Source: an uncultured Prevotellaceae bacterium (GTDB lineage: Bacteria > Bacteroidota > Bacteroidia > Bacteroidales > Bacteroidaceae). From it: 41,004 nt of DNA. This document shows, in pieces, positions 32,291-40,222 of this stretch. The notes under the pieces are model-generated. The model did no database searches. It had not been told where the DNA came from and was given only the letters and a program-made list of their open reading frames with translations. Positions within the stretch are counted from its first letter, which is position 1, and every line of letters starts with the position of its first letter. The position numbers and the translations under genes are program-made. The stretch lies in the NCBI GenBank assembly GCA_946185485.1, contig CAMHJQ010000027.1:1-41004 (forward strand). The letters are read 5' to 3'.

Positions 32291-33350
32291 TGATGGCTCG
32301 CTGATAGTTTCGCCACTTCTCGAGCAGTGCCTCCATGTCGTCAGCGAGCGGTGACGTGAAGTCAAGCTGCTGGTGCGTTGTCGGGTGCACAAAGCCCAGC
32401 GTCTGTGCATGCAAAGCCTGTCGGGAGCAGAGCTTGAAGCAGTTCTGGATATATGCCTTGTAGGATGCGGTGCGCTCCCCGCGCAGAATCTCCATGCCCC
32501 CATAGCGCTCGTCGGCAAACAGCGGGTGACCGATGTGCTTCATGTGAGCACGTATCTGGTGGGTGCGCCCTGTCTCTAAGCGGCACTCCACCAAGGTGGT
32601 ATAGCCATAGCGTTCCAACACCCTGTAGTGCGTCACTGCCGACTTGCCGATGTCCGACCCCGGCGGGAAGACAGCCATGCGCTGGCGGTCCCTCGGGTCG
32701 CGCCCGATGTTGCCCTCTATGCGTCCGGTGTCCTCGGTGAAGTTGCCCCACACCAGTGCCAGATAGCTGCGGTGGGTGTCGTGGTTGAAGAACTGTGCCC
32801 CCAGCTCGGTCTTGGCCTCCGGCGTCTTGGCGACCACCAACAGCCCGCTGGTGTCTTTGTCGATGCGGTGTACCAGCCCGACGGACGGGTCATTGGGGTC
32901 ATAGCTCGGCATGTTGCGCAGGTGCCACGCGATGGCATTGACCAGCGTACCGTGGAAATTGCCGACACCCGGATGGACAACCATCCCGGCAGGTTTGTTG
33001 ACAATCATCAGTTGGTCGTCCTCATAGACCACGTCGAGGGGAATGTCCTCCGGCTCAATGGTTGTATCGTAGTGCGGACGGTCGAGCATCAGCGTGATGA
33101 CATCTCCCGGACGCACCTTGTAGTTGCTCTTGACGGGCTGTCCGTTGACCTGTATGAAGCCGGCGTCTGCCGCTTTCTGGATGCGGTTGCGCGAGGAGTG
33201 CTGGACGTGTTCCGACATGTATTTGTCGATACGCACCGGCACCTGTCCGCGATCCACCTCCATGCGAAGGTGCTCATAGAGTTCCTTGCCTTCGCCGTCA
33301 AAATCTGCAGACTCGTCTATCAGCTCAATATCATCGAGTTCGTCTTCCAT
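32283..33350 (-). CDS. rluD: Large-subunit rRNA pseudouridine synthase, RluA/RluD family
   Basis: A 355-residue enzyme with an N-terminal S4 RNA-binding domain (RIDKYMSEHVQHSSRNRIQ; VNGQPVKSNYKVRPGDVI) and the catalytic domain signature LVHRIDKDTSGLLVVAK, whose aspartate is the nucleophile. GRTHQIRAHMKHIGHPLFAD is the second conserved block. It isomerises specific uridines of 23S rRNA. RluD-type specificity is inferred from the S4 domain and length. The start shares one base with the PASTA gene stop (TAATG). Confidence 0.9.
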   Translation of the reverse strand: MEDELDDIELIDESADFDGEGKELYEHLRMEVDRGQVPVRIDKYMSEHVQHSSRNRIQKAADAGFIQVNGQPVKSNYKVRPGDVITLMLDRPHYDTTIEPEDIPLDVVYEDDQLMIVNKPAGMVVHPGVGNFHGTLVNAIAWHLRNMPSYDPNDPSVGLVHRIDKDTSGLLVVAKTPEAKTELGAQFFNHDTHRSYLALVWGNFTEDTGRIEGNIGRDPRDRQRMAVFPPGSDIGKSAVTHYRVLERYGYTTLVECRLETGRTHQIRAHMKHIGHPLFADERYGGMEILRGERTASYKAYIQNCFKLCSRQALHAQTLGFVHPTTHQQLDFTSPLADDMEALLEKWRNYQRAISS

Positions 33351-34006
33351 TATTCCATCTCTGGGTCTGTAACCTCTTCAAAGTCATCTATGCCTCCGTC
33401 TTCCGGAACGGCATAAGAGGGTTCCACATATTCAAAATCATCATAGTCGCCAATACTTCCGTCGCCGACCAGCAGTGTCAGCGGGTAATCGATGGAGATA
33501 CGGTCACCGTTGGAGACGCGGCGTCCCCGGCAGATGATGCCATATACCCAGTCGCGTTCACCCGACACCCGCTTGGCGGGCAATAGCCTGAAGCCCATGG
33601 CCATCAGCTTCGCCTCAGCTTCGCGGACACTGGAGTTGTCCACGATGTCAGGAACAACAACTGTGGGCGACGAGGGGGAGTTGACAGTAACATACACGGT
33701 ATGTCCGCTTTTCACTTTCGTTCCATACCCGGGAGTCTGTGCCAGGATATAGTCGGCGGGCAACGTCTTATTATAGCCCGAGTCTGTAACCATGATGGTC
33801 AGTCCGTCTTCCTCCAGTAGCATTCGTGCCTTGCTATAGGTCATGCCCTTCACTTGGGGTACTACGATACCCTCGCCGTGGTGCGTATAAATCTCCAGTC
33901 CGTACTTCACGCCAAAGCACAGCAACACCACGATGACAGCCATCGTCAATAGGTTGCCCAAAAGATAGGCATCTGCTATTTTTCTGAGAAGTTTCTTCGC
34001 GAACAT
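33350..34006 (-). CDS. PASTA-domain membrane protein
   Basis: A 218-residue protein: one N-terminal membrane anchor (LLTMAVIVVLLCFGVKYGLEIY), then PASTA repeats (IVVPQVKGMTYSKARMLLEE; VVVPDIVDNSSVREAEAKLM, and a degenerate third), then an acidic tail. PASTA domains bind peptidoglycan fragments or help divisome proteins. No kinase or penicillin-binding domain is attached. ATG 34006 fits the promoter at 34033-34063; a longer frame to 34096 would start inside the rpmH terminator. First gene of the rluD-ddl cluster. Confidence 0.85.
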   Translation of the reverse strand: MFAKKLLRKIADAYLLGNLLTMAVIVVLLCFGVKYGLEIYTHHGEGIVVPQVKGMTYSKARMLLEEDGLTIMVTDSGYNKTLPADYILAQTPGYGTKVKSGHTVYVTVNSPSSPTVVVPDIVDNSSVREAEAKLMAMGFRLLPAKRVSGERDWVYGIICRGRRVSNGDRISIDYPLTLLVGDGSIGDYDDFEYVEPSYAVPEDGGIDDFEEVTDPEME

Positions 34007-34032
34007 TATTATATATATGCTAAAACAACGAG

Positions 34033-34063
34033 CAAAGTTACAAAGATTTCCTGAGACAACAAA
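34033..34063 (-). promoter_or_regulatory. Promoter of the PASTA-rluD-ddl cluster
   Basis: The minus strand reads TTTG (34060-34063), 19 bp, TAACTTTG (34033-34040). The -33 TTTG is the last part of the T run of the rpmH terminator, so terminator and promoter are directly joined. Confidence 0.75.
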
Positions 34064-34098
34064 AAAATTGGGTATATTTCTTGAAAATACACCCAATT
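34061..34098 (-). terminator. Intrinsic terminator of rpmH
   Basis: AATTGGGT (34066-34073) pairs with ACCCAATT (34091-34098), extended by TATTT/AAATA, and is followed on the minus strand by seven T (34061-34067). Confidence 0.85.
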
Positions 34099-34154
34099 CT
34101 TATTCTCTGACCCAAGGTGCAGAGTGTAACATAACGTATCTTGAGATACCGGAT

Positions 34155-34310
34155 TTACTTTCCGTGACGCTCGCTAGATACTGTTAACTTCTTGCGGCCC
34201 TTAGCGCGGCGAGAAGCCAGTACGCGGCGACCATTCTTCGTTGCCATACGCTCGCGGAAACCATGCTTGTTCACGCGGCGACGATTGTGCGGCTGAAATG
34301 TTCTTTTCAT
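34155..34310 (-). CDS. rpmH: 50S ribosomal protein L34
   Basis: A 51-residue basic protein, [18 protein letters not shown] at the start and [12 protein letters not shown] near the end: a complete bL34. It is a structural protein of the large ribosomal subunit. A -7 element TAATTTTG lies at 34355-34362 on the minus strand and a strong terminator follows, so it forms a single-gene transcript. dnaA and rnpA are not adjacent, unlike the common rpmH neighbourhood. Confidence 0.96.
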   Translation of the reverse strand: MKRTFQPHNRRRVNKHGFRERMATKNGRRVLASRRAKGRKKLTVSSERHGK

Positions 34311-34354
34311 ATTTTTATCTTCGTTTTATTGTTATTATTCGGAGTTTCGGGCTG

Positions 34355-34362
34355 CAAAATTA
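34355..34362 (-). promoter_or_regulatory. -7 element of the rpmH promoter
   Basis: TAATTTTGCAGC on the minus strand, with CTTG 20 bp upstream (34383-34386). Leader of about 38 nt. Confidence 0.6.
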
Positions 34363-34436
34363 CATAATTATTTCTAATTGTGCAAGTTTCAAGCATTTTT
34401 TTTAATGATTAATGTTCAATTTTTAATTTTTCTTCG

Positions 34437-34568
34437 TACCTTTGCACCCTGAAATGGTGCGAGACTGCTCACGCTCGGCAAAAAAAGCAAGCTATTTTGC
34501 TCTTGCTTAATCGCAGCCTTGGCACCCTGAAAACTGAGATTTACATATTTATTATAGCATATTTTTTT
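34437..34568 (+). promoter_or_regulatory. efp promoter and long structured leader
   Basis: TACCTTTG (34437-34444) should start transcription near 34451, giving a leader of about 118 nt, unusually long for this window. It contains AGCAAG/CTTGCT (about 34486-34507) as a hairpin, and GCACCCTGAAA occurs twice (34444-34454 and 34522-34532). No known riboswitch pattern was recognised. Confidence 0.5.
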
Positions 34569-35135
34569 ATGATTAACTCACAAGACATCAAGAAAGGAAC
34601 CGCCATTCGCATGGACGGTGCCATTTGGGTTTGCATCGACTTCCAGCACCGCAAGCCCGGTAAGGGTAACACCATCATGAACATCAAGATGAAGAACGTC
34701 ACCGACGGTCGTGTGCTGGAGCGCCGCTACAACATCGGTGAGAAACTCGAGGACGTCGTCATTGAGCACCGCGACTACCAGTACCTCTATGAGGACCAGG
34801 AAGGCCGCATCTTCATGAACCAGGAGACCTTCGAGCAGATTCCCATCGCCAACGACCTGGTGATCGGTCACGAATTCATGAAGGAAGGCGACGTGGTATC
34901 GGTTGTCAGCGACACCACCGACGGTACCATCCTCTATGCTGAGATGCCCGTCAAGACCATCCTGCGTGTCACTCACTCTGAGCCCGGCATCAAGGGCGAC
35001 ACCGCCACCAACACCCTGAAGCCCGCTACGCTGGAGACAGGTGTTGAGGTTCGTGTGCCCCTGTTCATCAACGAGGGCGACCTCATTCAGGTTGACACCC
35101 GCGACGGTTCTTATCTGGCTCGCGCCAAGGAGTAA
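34569..35135 (+). CDS. efp: Translation elongation factor P
   Basis: A 188-residue EF-P of normal length, with the KOW-like N-terminal domain (INSQDIKKGTAIRMDGAIW), the tip loop RKPGKGNT carrying Lys32 at the modified position, and the C-terminal OB domain (VRVPLFINEGDLIQVDTRDG). It enters the ribosomal E-site region and relieves stalling at consecutive prolines. A lysine rather than arginine at the tip points to a lysine-modification or unmodified type. ATG 34569 is used. No EpmA- or EarP-like gene is in the window. Confidence 0.96.
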   Translation: MINSQDIKKGTAIRMDGAIWVCIDFQHRKPGKGNTIMNIKMKNVTDGRVLERRYNIGEKLEDVVIEHRDYQYLYEDQEGRIFMNQETFEQIPIANDLVIGHEFMKEGDVVSVVSDTTDGTILYAEMPVKTILRVTHSEPGIKGDTATNTLKPATLETGVEVRVPLFINEGDLIQVDTRDGSYLARAKE

Positions 35136-35151
35136 TGACGGGCTCCGCCCT

Positions 35152-35185
35152 AATTGATAATTGATAATTGATAATTGACAATTGA
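35152..35185. repeat. AATTGAT heptads between efp and the glycosyltransferase gene
   Basis: AATTGAT x3 (35152-35172), AATTGAC (35173-35179), then AATTGA. They follow a mini-hairpin GGGC-TCC-GCCC after the efp stop. The last unit supplies the TTG start codon of the next gene (35182-35184). Confidence 0.95.
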
Positions 35186-36213
35186 AATATTCGATTATCG
35201 TTCCTGTCTTCAATCGACCTGACGAGGTTGACGAACTGCTTGAGAGCCTTTGCTCCCAGACACTGAAGGACTTTGACGTCGTTATCGTTGAGGACGGTTC
35301 ACAAATCCCCTGCAAGGATGTTTGCGACAAGTACGCAAACATCCTTGACTTGCATTATTACTTCAAGGAGAACAGCGGTCCGGGCCAGAGCCGCAACTAC
35401 GGTGTTGAGCGTGCCAAGGGCGAGTATGTCATCATTCTCGACTCTGACGCCGTCACGCCTCCGGGCTTCATGCAGGCCATCGACGACGAGCTCAGGCGTC
35501 AGCCCAGCGATGCCTGGGGCGGACCGGATGCTGCCCACGACTCGTTTACAGACATCCAGAAAGCCATCTCGTATGCCATGACCTCGTTCTTTACGACGGG
35601 TGGCATCCGTGGCGGTAAGAAGCAGCTCGACAAGAAGTTCTATCCCCGCTCGTTCAACCTCGGCGTGCGCCGCGAGGTGTACCTGCAGTTGGGCGGTTTC
35701 TCGACGGAGCGTTTCTCGAAGATGGCGCTCTATGGCGAGGATATCGACTTCAGCCTCCGCATCTACAAGGGGGGCTACAGCTGCCGTCTCTTCCCCGAAG
35801 CCTGGCTGTGGCACAAGCGCCGCACGGACTTCCGCCGATTCTGGCGCCAGGTCTACAACAGCGGCTATGCCCGCATCAACCTCTGGCGCAAGTATCCTGA
35901 GGCTTTGAAACCCGTACACGCCCTGCCGTCGGTATTCACCTTAGGCGTTGCCGGCCTGTTGCTGCTATTCCTGGCAGGTCTCGCCTTGTATCTGTTCTCT
36001 ACCGACCACATGAGCGGCGCCATCGGTTTTGCCTTGTGCGAACTGGCTCCTATACCTCTTATATTATATAGTGCCCTGATATTCATCGATTCCAGCATCC
36101 GCAACAAGAGCGTCAAGGTGGGCCTCATCTCCATCCCTGCCGTCTTCATCCAGCTCATTGGCTATGGTGTAGGATTCCTGGAGTCGTTGCTGACGAAGAA
36201 AAAACATGGATAA
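35182..36213 (+). CDS. Family 2 glycosyltransferase with C-terminal membrane segments
   Basis: A 343-residue GT2 enzyme. It starts (M)KYSIIVPVFNRPDEV, the usual N-terminus of the family, followed by VVIVEDGS, LDSDAV (DxD metal site), and GEDIDFSLR plus the ED-type acceptor base. Three or four hydrophobic segments follow (LGVAGLLLLFLAGLALYLF; LIPLILYSALIF-like PIPLILYSALIFI; GLISIPAVFIQLIGYGV), anchoring it in the inner membrane. The start is TTG at 35182: an in-frame TGA at 35176-35178 excludes any upstream start, and the next ATG would remove the nucleotide-binding strand. It overlaps radC by 8 bp. Acceptor unknown. Confidence 0.88.
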   Translation: MKYSIIVPVFNRPDEVDELLESLCSQTLKDFDVVIVEDGSQIPCKDVCDKYANILDLHYYFKENSGPGQSRNYGVERAKGEYVIILDSDAVTPPGFMQAIDDELRRQPSDAWGGPDAAHDSFTDIQKAISYAMTSFFTTGGIRGGKKQLDKKFYPRSFNLGVRREVYLQLGGFSTERFSKMALYGEDIDFSLRIYKGGYSCRLFPEAWLWHKRRTDFRRFWRQVYNSGYARINLWRKYPEALKPVHALPSVFTLGVAGLLLLFLAGLALYLFSTDHMSGAIGFALCELAPIPLILYSALIFIDSSIRNKSVKVGLISIPAVFIQLIGYGVGFLESLLTKKKHG

Positions 36214-36892
36214 GCTCAACATCAACCAGTGGGCAGAGGAAGACCGTCCGCGTGAAAAACTCATGCGGCTGGGTGCTGCGGCACTGACTGATGCTGAACT
36301 GTTGGCTATCCTGGTGGGCTCGGGGTCGCCCAAGGAGGATGCCGTATCGCTGATGAAGCGCGTCCTGGCCGACTGCAACAACAACCTGAACACCCTGGGC
36401 AAGCGCACCATCCACGACCTCTGCCTGTATAACGGCATCGGCGAGGCGAAGGCCATCACCATCCTGGCAGCCTGCGAACTGGGCAAGCGCCGCCAGATGG
36501 AGAAGGCAGAGGAGCGTCCCGACTTGGGAACAGCCACCTACATCTACAACCACATGCACCCTGTGCTGCAGGACTCGGACGTGGAGGAGTTCTGGGTACT
36601 GCTGATGAACCAGAACCACCGGCTCATCAAGAAGCTGTGTATTTCGCGGGGCGGCATCACCGAGGTAGCTGTCGACATCCGCATCATCATGCGCGAGGCC
36701 GTCCTGGCCAACGCCACCATCATTGCCGTCTGCCACAACCATCCGTCAGGGAGCCTGCGCCCCAGCAGGATGGACGACGACCTGACCAACAGCCTTGCAC
36801 GTGCCTGTCAGGTCATGCGCATCAAACTGCTCGACCACGTCATCGTGACCGACGGCTGCTACTACAGCTACCACGAAGAAGGGCGCATCTGA
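36206..36892 (+). CDS. radC: RadC family JAB-domain protein
   Basis: A 228-residue RadC. The N-terminal UPF0758 region (EDRPREKLMRLGAAALTDAE) includes a helix-hairpin-helix (LYNGIGEAKAITILAA). The C-terminal JAB1/MPN domain has ICHNHPSG-type CHNHPSGSLRPSRMDDD, the HxHx7Sx2D metal motif. The historical DNA-repair role is disputed and the function remains unclear; a peptidase or nuclease-accessory role is possible. It overlaps the glycosyltransferase end by 8 bp and converges on cysS across two heptad arrays. Confidence 0.93.
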   Translation: MDKLNINQWAEEDRPREKLMRLGAAALTDAELLAILVGSGSPKEDAVSLMKRVLADCNNNLNTLGKRTIHDLCLYNGIGEAKAITILAACELGKRRQMEKAEERPDLGTATYIYNHMHPVLQDSDVEEFWVLLMNQNHRLIKKLCISRGGITEVAVDIRIIMREAVLANATIIAVCHNHPSGSLRPSRMDDDLTNSLARACQVMRIKLLDHVIVTDGCYYSYHEEGRI

Positions 36893-36906
36893 TAAGCGCA
36901 TTCGCT

Positions 36907-36934
36907 AATTGATAATTGACAATTGATAATTGAA
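36907..36934. repeat. Four AATTGAY heptads after radC
   Basis: AATTGAT, AATTGAC, AATTGAT, AATTGAA occupy 36907-36934, directly after a small GCG-CATT-CGC hairpin following the radC stop. The same hairpin-then-AATTGAT order is seen after efp. Confidence 0.93.
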
Positions 36935-36943
36935 CTTTATCGT

Positions 36944-36978
36944 TCAATGGTCAATGGTCAATGGTCAATGGTCATCGG
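36944..36978. repeat. TCAATGG heptads running into the cysS stop codon
   Basis: TCAATGG x4 (36944-36971) then TCATCGG (36972-36978). The TCA at 36972-36974 is the complement of the cysS TGA stop, so the last unit covers the stop and last codons of cysS. Confidence 0.95.
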
Positions 36979-38477
36979 TTTAGCTTCCATGTGACACCGT
37001 CCTTGGTGTCCTTCACCTCAAAACCGGCGGCAGCCAGTTCGTCGCGTATCTTGTCGGAGGTTGCCCAGTCCTTGTCGGCCTTGGCCTTGGCACGCAGTGC
37101 CAGCACCATGTCCACCACCTTGCCGAAAGCCTCCTCACGCTCGTTGGAACCATGAACCGCCAACCCTGAACCCTGAACCATCGATAGTCCCAGGATGTCC
37201 TCGGCAAAGAGGTGCATCACCTCCGTCAGTTCCTTCAGGCAGTCGGCGCAGATGGTCGCCTTATGGTCGGTCAGCTTGTTGACGACCGTGCAGGCCTCAA
37301 ACAGGTAGCTGATGACCAGCGGCGTGGCAAAGTCGTCGTTCATGGCGTCGTAGCATTTTTCACGCAGACTCTTGACCACACGCTCCGTCTCGGCATCACA
37401 CTGCGGAGAGACGGTGATGCGCGACAGGTCGCCGATGGCCTGCTGCAACTTCTCCAGTCCCTTCTCGGCAGCCTGCAGGGCATCGTTCGAGAAATCGACG
37501 GTGCCGCGATAGTGTGCCGAGAGCACGAAGAAGCGGATGGTCATGGGCGAGTAGGCTTTCTCCAACAGCGGATGGTCGCCCTTGAAGAACTGCTCCAGCG
37601 TGATGAAGTTATTATACGACTTGCCCATCTTCTTGCCGTTGATGGTCAGCATGTTGTTGTGCATCCAGTACTTCACGGCCGGGTGTCCCATTGAGGCAAC
37701 AGCCTGCGCTATCTCACACTCGTGGTGGGGGAAGACGAGGTCCATGCCGCCGCCGTGGATGTCGAAGGTCTCACCTAAGTACTTGCGTCCCATGGCCGTA
37801 CACTCGCAGTGCCAGCCGGGGAAACCGTCGCTCCAGGGTGACGGCCAGCGCATGATGTGTTCGGGCTGTGCCTTCTTCCACAGGGCGAAGTCGGCCTGGT
37901 TGTGCTTCTCGCCCACACCGGCCAGCTCGCGGCTCTCGTCCTTGATGTTCTCCAAGGAACGGCCGGAGAGGATGCCGTACTTGTGTACCTTATTATATGC
38001 CTCTATGTCGAAATACACCGAGCCGTTCGACTCGTAGGCAAAGCCGTTGTCCAGGATCTGCTGCACCAGCTGCTGCTGTTCAATGATGTGTCCCGTGGCG
38101 TGCGGCTCGATGGAAGGGCGCAGCACGTTCAGCGCATCCATATACTGGTGGTAGCGGTTGGTGTAGTACTGGGCTATCTCCATTGGCTCCAGCTGTTCCA
38201 GGCGGGCCTTCTTGGCTATCTTGTCCTCGCCCTCGTCGGCATCGTGCTCCAGATGGCCCACGTCCGTGATGTTACGGACATAGCGCACCTTATAGCCCAG
38301 ATGCTTCAGGTAGCGGAACACCACGTCAAAGGTGATGGCAGGACGGGCATGCCCCAGATGGGGGTCTCCATAGACGGTCGGTCCACACACATACATTCCC
38401 ACATTGGGTGCATTCAACGGCTCGAAACGCTCCTTCTGGCGCGTCAGCGTATTATAGATTACGAGTTTTGATTCCAT
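36972..38477 (-). CDS. cysS: Cysteine--tRNA ligase
   Basis: A 501-residue class I synthetase. [19 protein letters not shown] has the zinc cysteine and the HIGH-type [13 protein letters not shown] and [10 protein letters not shown] supply further zinc ligands, and KKMGKSYNN is the KMSKS loop with Gly in place of the first Ser. ATG 38477 fits the -7 element TATCTTTG (38498-38505) with a 14-nt leader; a longer frame to 38528 would start upstream of transcription. Two oddities: a heptad array is inserted in frame near the C-terminus (encoding [13 protein letters not shown]) and another supplies the stop codon. Neither touches the catalytic core. Confidence 0.96.
   Translation of the reverse strand: MESKLVIYNTLTRQKERFEPLNAPNVGMYVCGPTVYGDPHLGHARPAITFDVVFRYLKHLGYKVRYVRNITDVGHLEHDADEGEDKIAKKARLEQLEPMEIAQYYTNRYHQYMDALNVLRPSIEPHATGHIIEQQQLVQQILDNGFAYESNGSVYFDIEAYNKVHKYGILSGRSLENIKDESRELAGVGEKHNQADFALWKKAQPEHIMRWPSPWSDGFPGWHCECTAMGRKYLGETFDIHGGGMDLVFPHHECEIAQAVASMGHPAVKYWMHNNMLTINGKKMGKSYNNFITLEQFFKGDHPLLEKAYSPMTIRFFVLSAHYRGTVDFSNDALQAAEKGLEKLQQAIGDLSRITVSPQCDAETERVVKSLREKCYDAMNDDFATPLVISYLFEACTVVNKLTDHKATICADCLKELTEVMHLFAEDILGLSMVQGSGLAVHGSNEREEAFGKVVDMVLALRAKAKADKDWATSDKIRDELAAAGFEVKDTKDGVTWKLNR
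37146..37179. repeat. Heptad array inside the cysS coding sequence
   Basis: On the coding strand the units are GGTTCAG, GGTTCAG, GGTTGGC, GGTTCAT, GGTTCC (37179 down to 37146). They encode about 11 residues between the ILGLS and [12 protein letters not shown] segments of cysteinyl-tRNA synthetase, in a linker before the C-terminal tRNA-binding part. Confidence 0.88.
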
Positions 38478-38497
38478 ACTTTTTCGCTTTTTGCCTG

Positions 38498-38505
38498 CAA
38501 AGATA
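38498..38505 (-). promoter_or_regulatory. -7 element of the cysS promoter
   Basis: TATCTTTGCAGG on the minus strand, in the 186-bp divergent region between cysS and the CoA-transferase gene. Confidence 0.65.
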
Positions 38506-38619
38506 GTGTAAATCGAGCGAAACACCAAAGAAAAAAGCTTTTTCTTGTCAAATGCCGTTATTTATGGGGCAAACTGCATTAATTCTCCAAAATCGCTTCC
38601 GTATGTCAGCATTAATTTG

Positions 38620-38627
38620 TATCTTTG
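38620..38627 (+). promoter_or_regulatory. -7 element of the CoA-transferase promoter
   Basis: TATCTTTGCAGC on the plus strand; leader about 30 nt to ATG 38664. No clear -33 match. Confidence 0.62.
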
Positions 38628-38663
38628 CAGCCAAAAATTGTAATAAGCATAATATTTATAGTA

Positions 38664-40166
38664 ATGTACACACGTTTGACAGCTGCAGAGGCTGCAGCAC
38701 TGATTAAGAATGGCGATCATATCGCTATGAGTGGCTTTACACCCGCTGGTGTAGCCAAGGCAACCACCAAGGAACTGGCTAAGATAGCCGTGGCTGAGCA
38801 TGAGGCCGGCCGCGAGTTCAAGGTAGCCATCTTCACCGGCGCCTCTACCGGACAGAGCACTGACGGCGACCTGGCTAACGCACAGGCTATCCTCTACCGT
38901 GCCCCCTACACGACCAACCCCGACTTCCGCAAGCATGTCAACATGGGTGAGATTCCCTACAACGACCTGCACCTGAGCCACATGGCACAGGAGTTGCGCT
39001 ATGGTTTCTATGGTCCGCTGGACTGGGCCATCCTGGAGGTCTGCGACATCGAGGATTGCGGCAACGACTATCACGTCTTCCTGACGGCCGCCGGCGGCAT
39101 CTCGCCCACGGCAGCCCGCCTGGCCAAGCACGTCATCCTGGAGCTGAACTCGTTCCACAACCCCAACGCCAAGTTCATCCACGACGTCTATGAGCCGCTG
39201 GATCCCCCCTACCGCAAGGCTATCCCCATCGAGCACGTCGGCGACCGCATCGGCGTGCCCTACGTCTCTATTCCCAAGGACAAGGTGGTAGGCGTTGTTG
39301 AGTGTAACATCCCCGACGAAGCTCGTGCCTTCAAGGACTCAGACCCCGTAACGGAGAAGATTGGCTATCTGACAGCAGAATTCCTCGTAGAGGAGATGCA
39401 TAAGGGCCGTATTCCCAAGGAGTTCCTGCCCCTGCAGAGTGGTGTGGGCTCAACGGCCAACGCCATCCTCGGAGCACTGGGAGAGGACAAGCACGTGCCC
39501 GACTTTAACATCTATACCGAGGTGATTCAGAACTCGGTCATCGAGATGATGCTCACGGGTCGTGTGAAGGACGCTTCAGCCTGCTCGCTAACAGTCTCGA
39601 ACGAGTGTCTGATGCAGGTCTATGACAACATGGACTATATGAAGCAGCACCTGACGCTGCGCCAGAGTGAGATTTCAAACTCACCGGAAATCATCCGCCG
39701 CTTAGGTGTGATAGCCATCAATACGGCTATTGAGGCCGACCTCTATGGTAATGTGAACTCCACCCACATCAGCGGTACGAAGATGATGAACGGTATCGGT
39801 GGCTCGGGTGACTTCATCCGCAATGCCTACCTGTCTATCTTCACCTGCCCGTCGGTGGCCAAGGGTGGCGTCATCTCGTCAATCGTACCCTTCGTCAGCC
39901 ACCAGGACTCGTCGGAGCATGATGTCAACATCATCGTCACCGAACAGGGTATTGCCGACCTGCGCGGCAAGTCACCCGCACAGCGTGCCGAACTGATTAT
40001 CGAGAACTGTGCTCACCCCGACTACAAACAGCTGCTGTGGGACTACCTGAAGATTGCCAAGATGGGACAGACCCGTCATAACCTGCCTGCTGCCTTCGCC
40101 ATGCACGACACGCTGGCTCGCAAGGGCGACATGAAGCTGACTGACTTTGCCGAGTACGTGAAGTAA
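38664..40166 (+). CDS. Acetyl-CoA hydrolase/transferase family, succinate CoA-transferase type
   Basis: A 500-residue enzyme of the Cat1/ScpC/AarC-like CoA-transferase family. AIMSGFTPAG-like IAMSGFTPAG near the N-terminus, VGSTANAILGAL, the catalytic glutamate in IYTEVIQNS, GGSGDFIRNAYLS and IVTEQGIADLRGKSP are all present. Such enzymes move CoA between succinate and acetate or propionate, fitting the succinate/propionate fermentation of Prevotella; the exact acyl pair cannot be told by eye. ATG 38664 (MYTRLTAAEA) is used because the longer frame from 38625 begins inside the -7 element. Confidence 0.92.
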   Translation: MYTRLTAAEAAALIKNGDHIAMSGFTPAGVAKATTKELAKIAVAEHEAGREFKVAIFTGASTGQSTDGDLANAQAILYRAPYTTNPDFRKHVNMGEIPYNDLHLSHMAQELRYGFYGPLDWAILEVCDIEDCGNDYHVFLTAAGGISPTAARLAKHVILELNSFHNPNAKFIHDVYEPLDPPYRKAIPIEHVGDRIGVPYVSIPKDKVVGVVECNIPDEARAFKDSDPVTEKIGYLTAEFLVEEMHKGRIPKEFLPLQSGVGSTANAILGALGEDKHVPDFNIYTEVIQNSVIEMMLTGRVKDASACSLTVSNECLMQVYDNMDYMKQHLTLRQSEISNSPEIIRRLGVIAINTAIEADLYGNVNSTHISGTKMMNGIGGSGDFIRNAYLSIFTCPSVAKGGVISSIVPFVSHQDSSEHDVNIIVTEQGIADLRGKSPAQRAELIIENCAHPDYKQLLWDYLKIAKMGQTRHNLPAAFAMHDTLARKGDMKLTDFAEYVK

Positions 40167-40222
40167 AGGAAACGACCACAGGAATGATTGATGATAATTC
40201 ATGATATATTCATGGCAATTAT

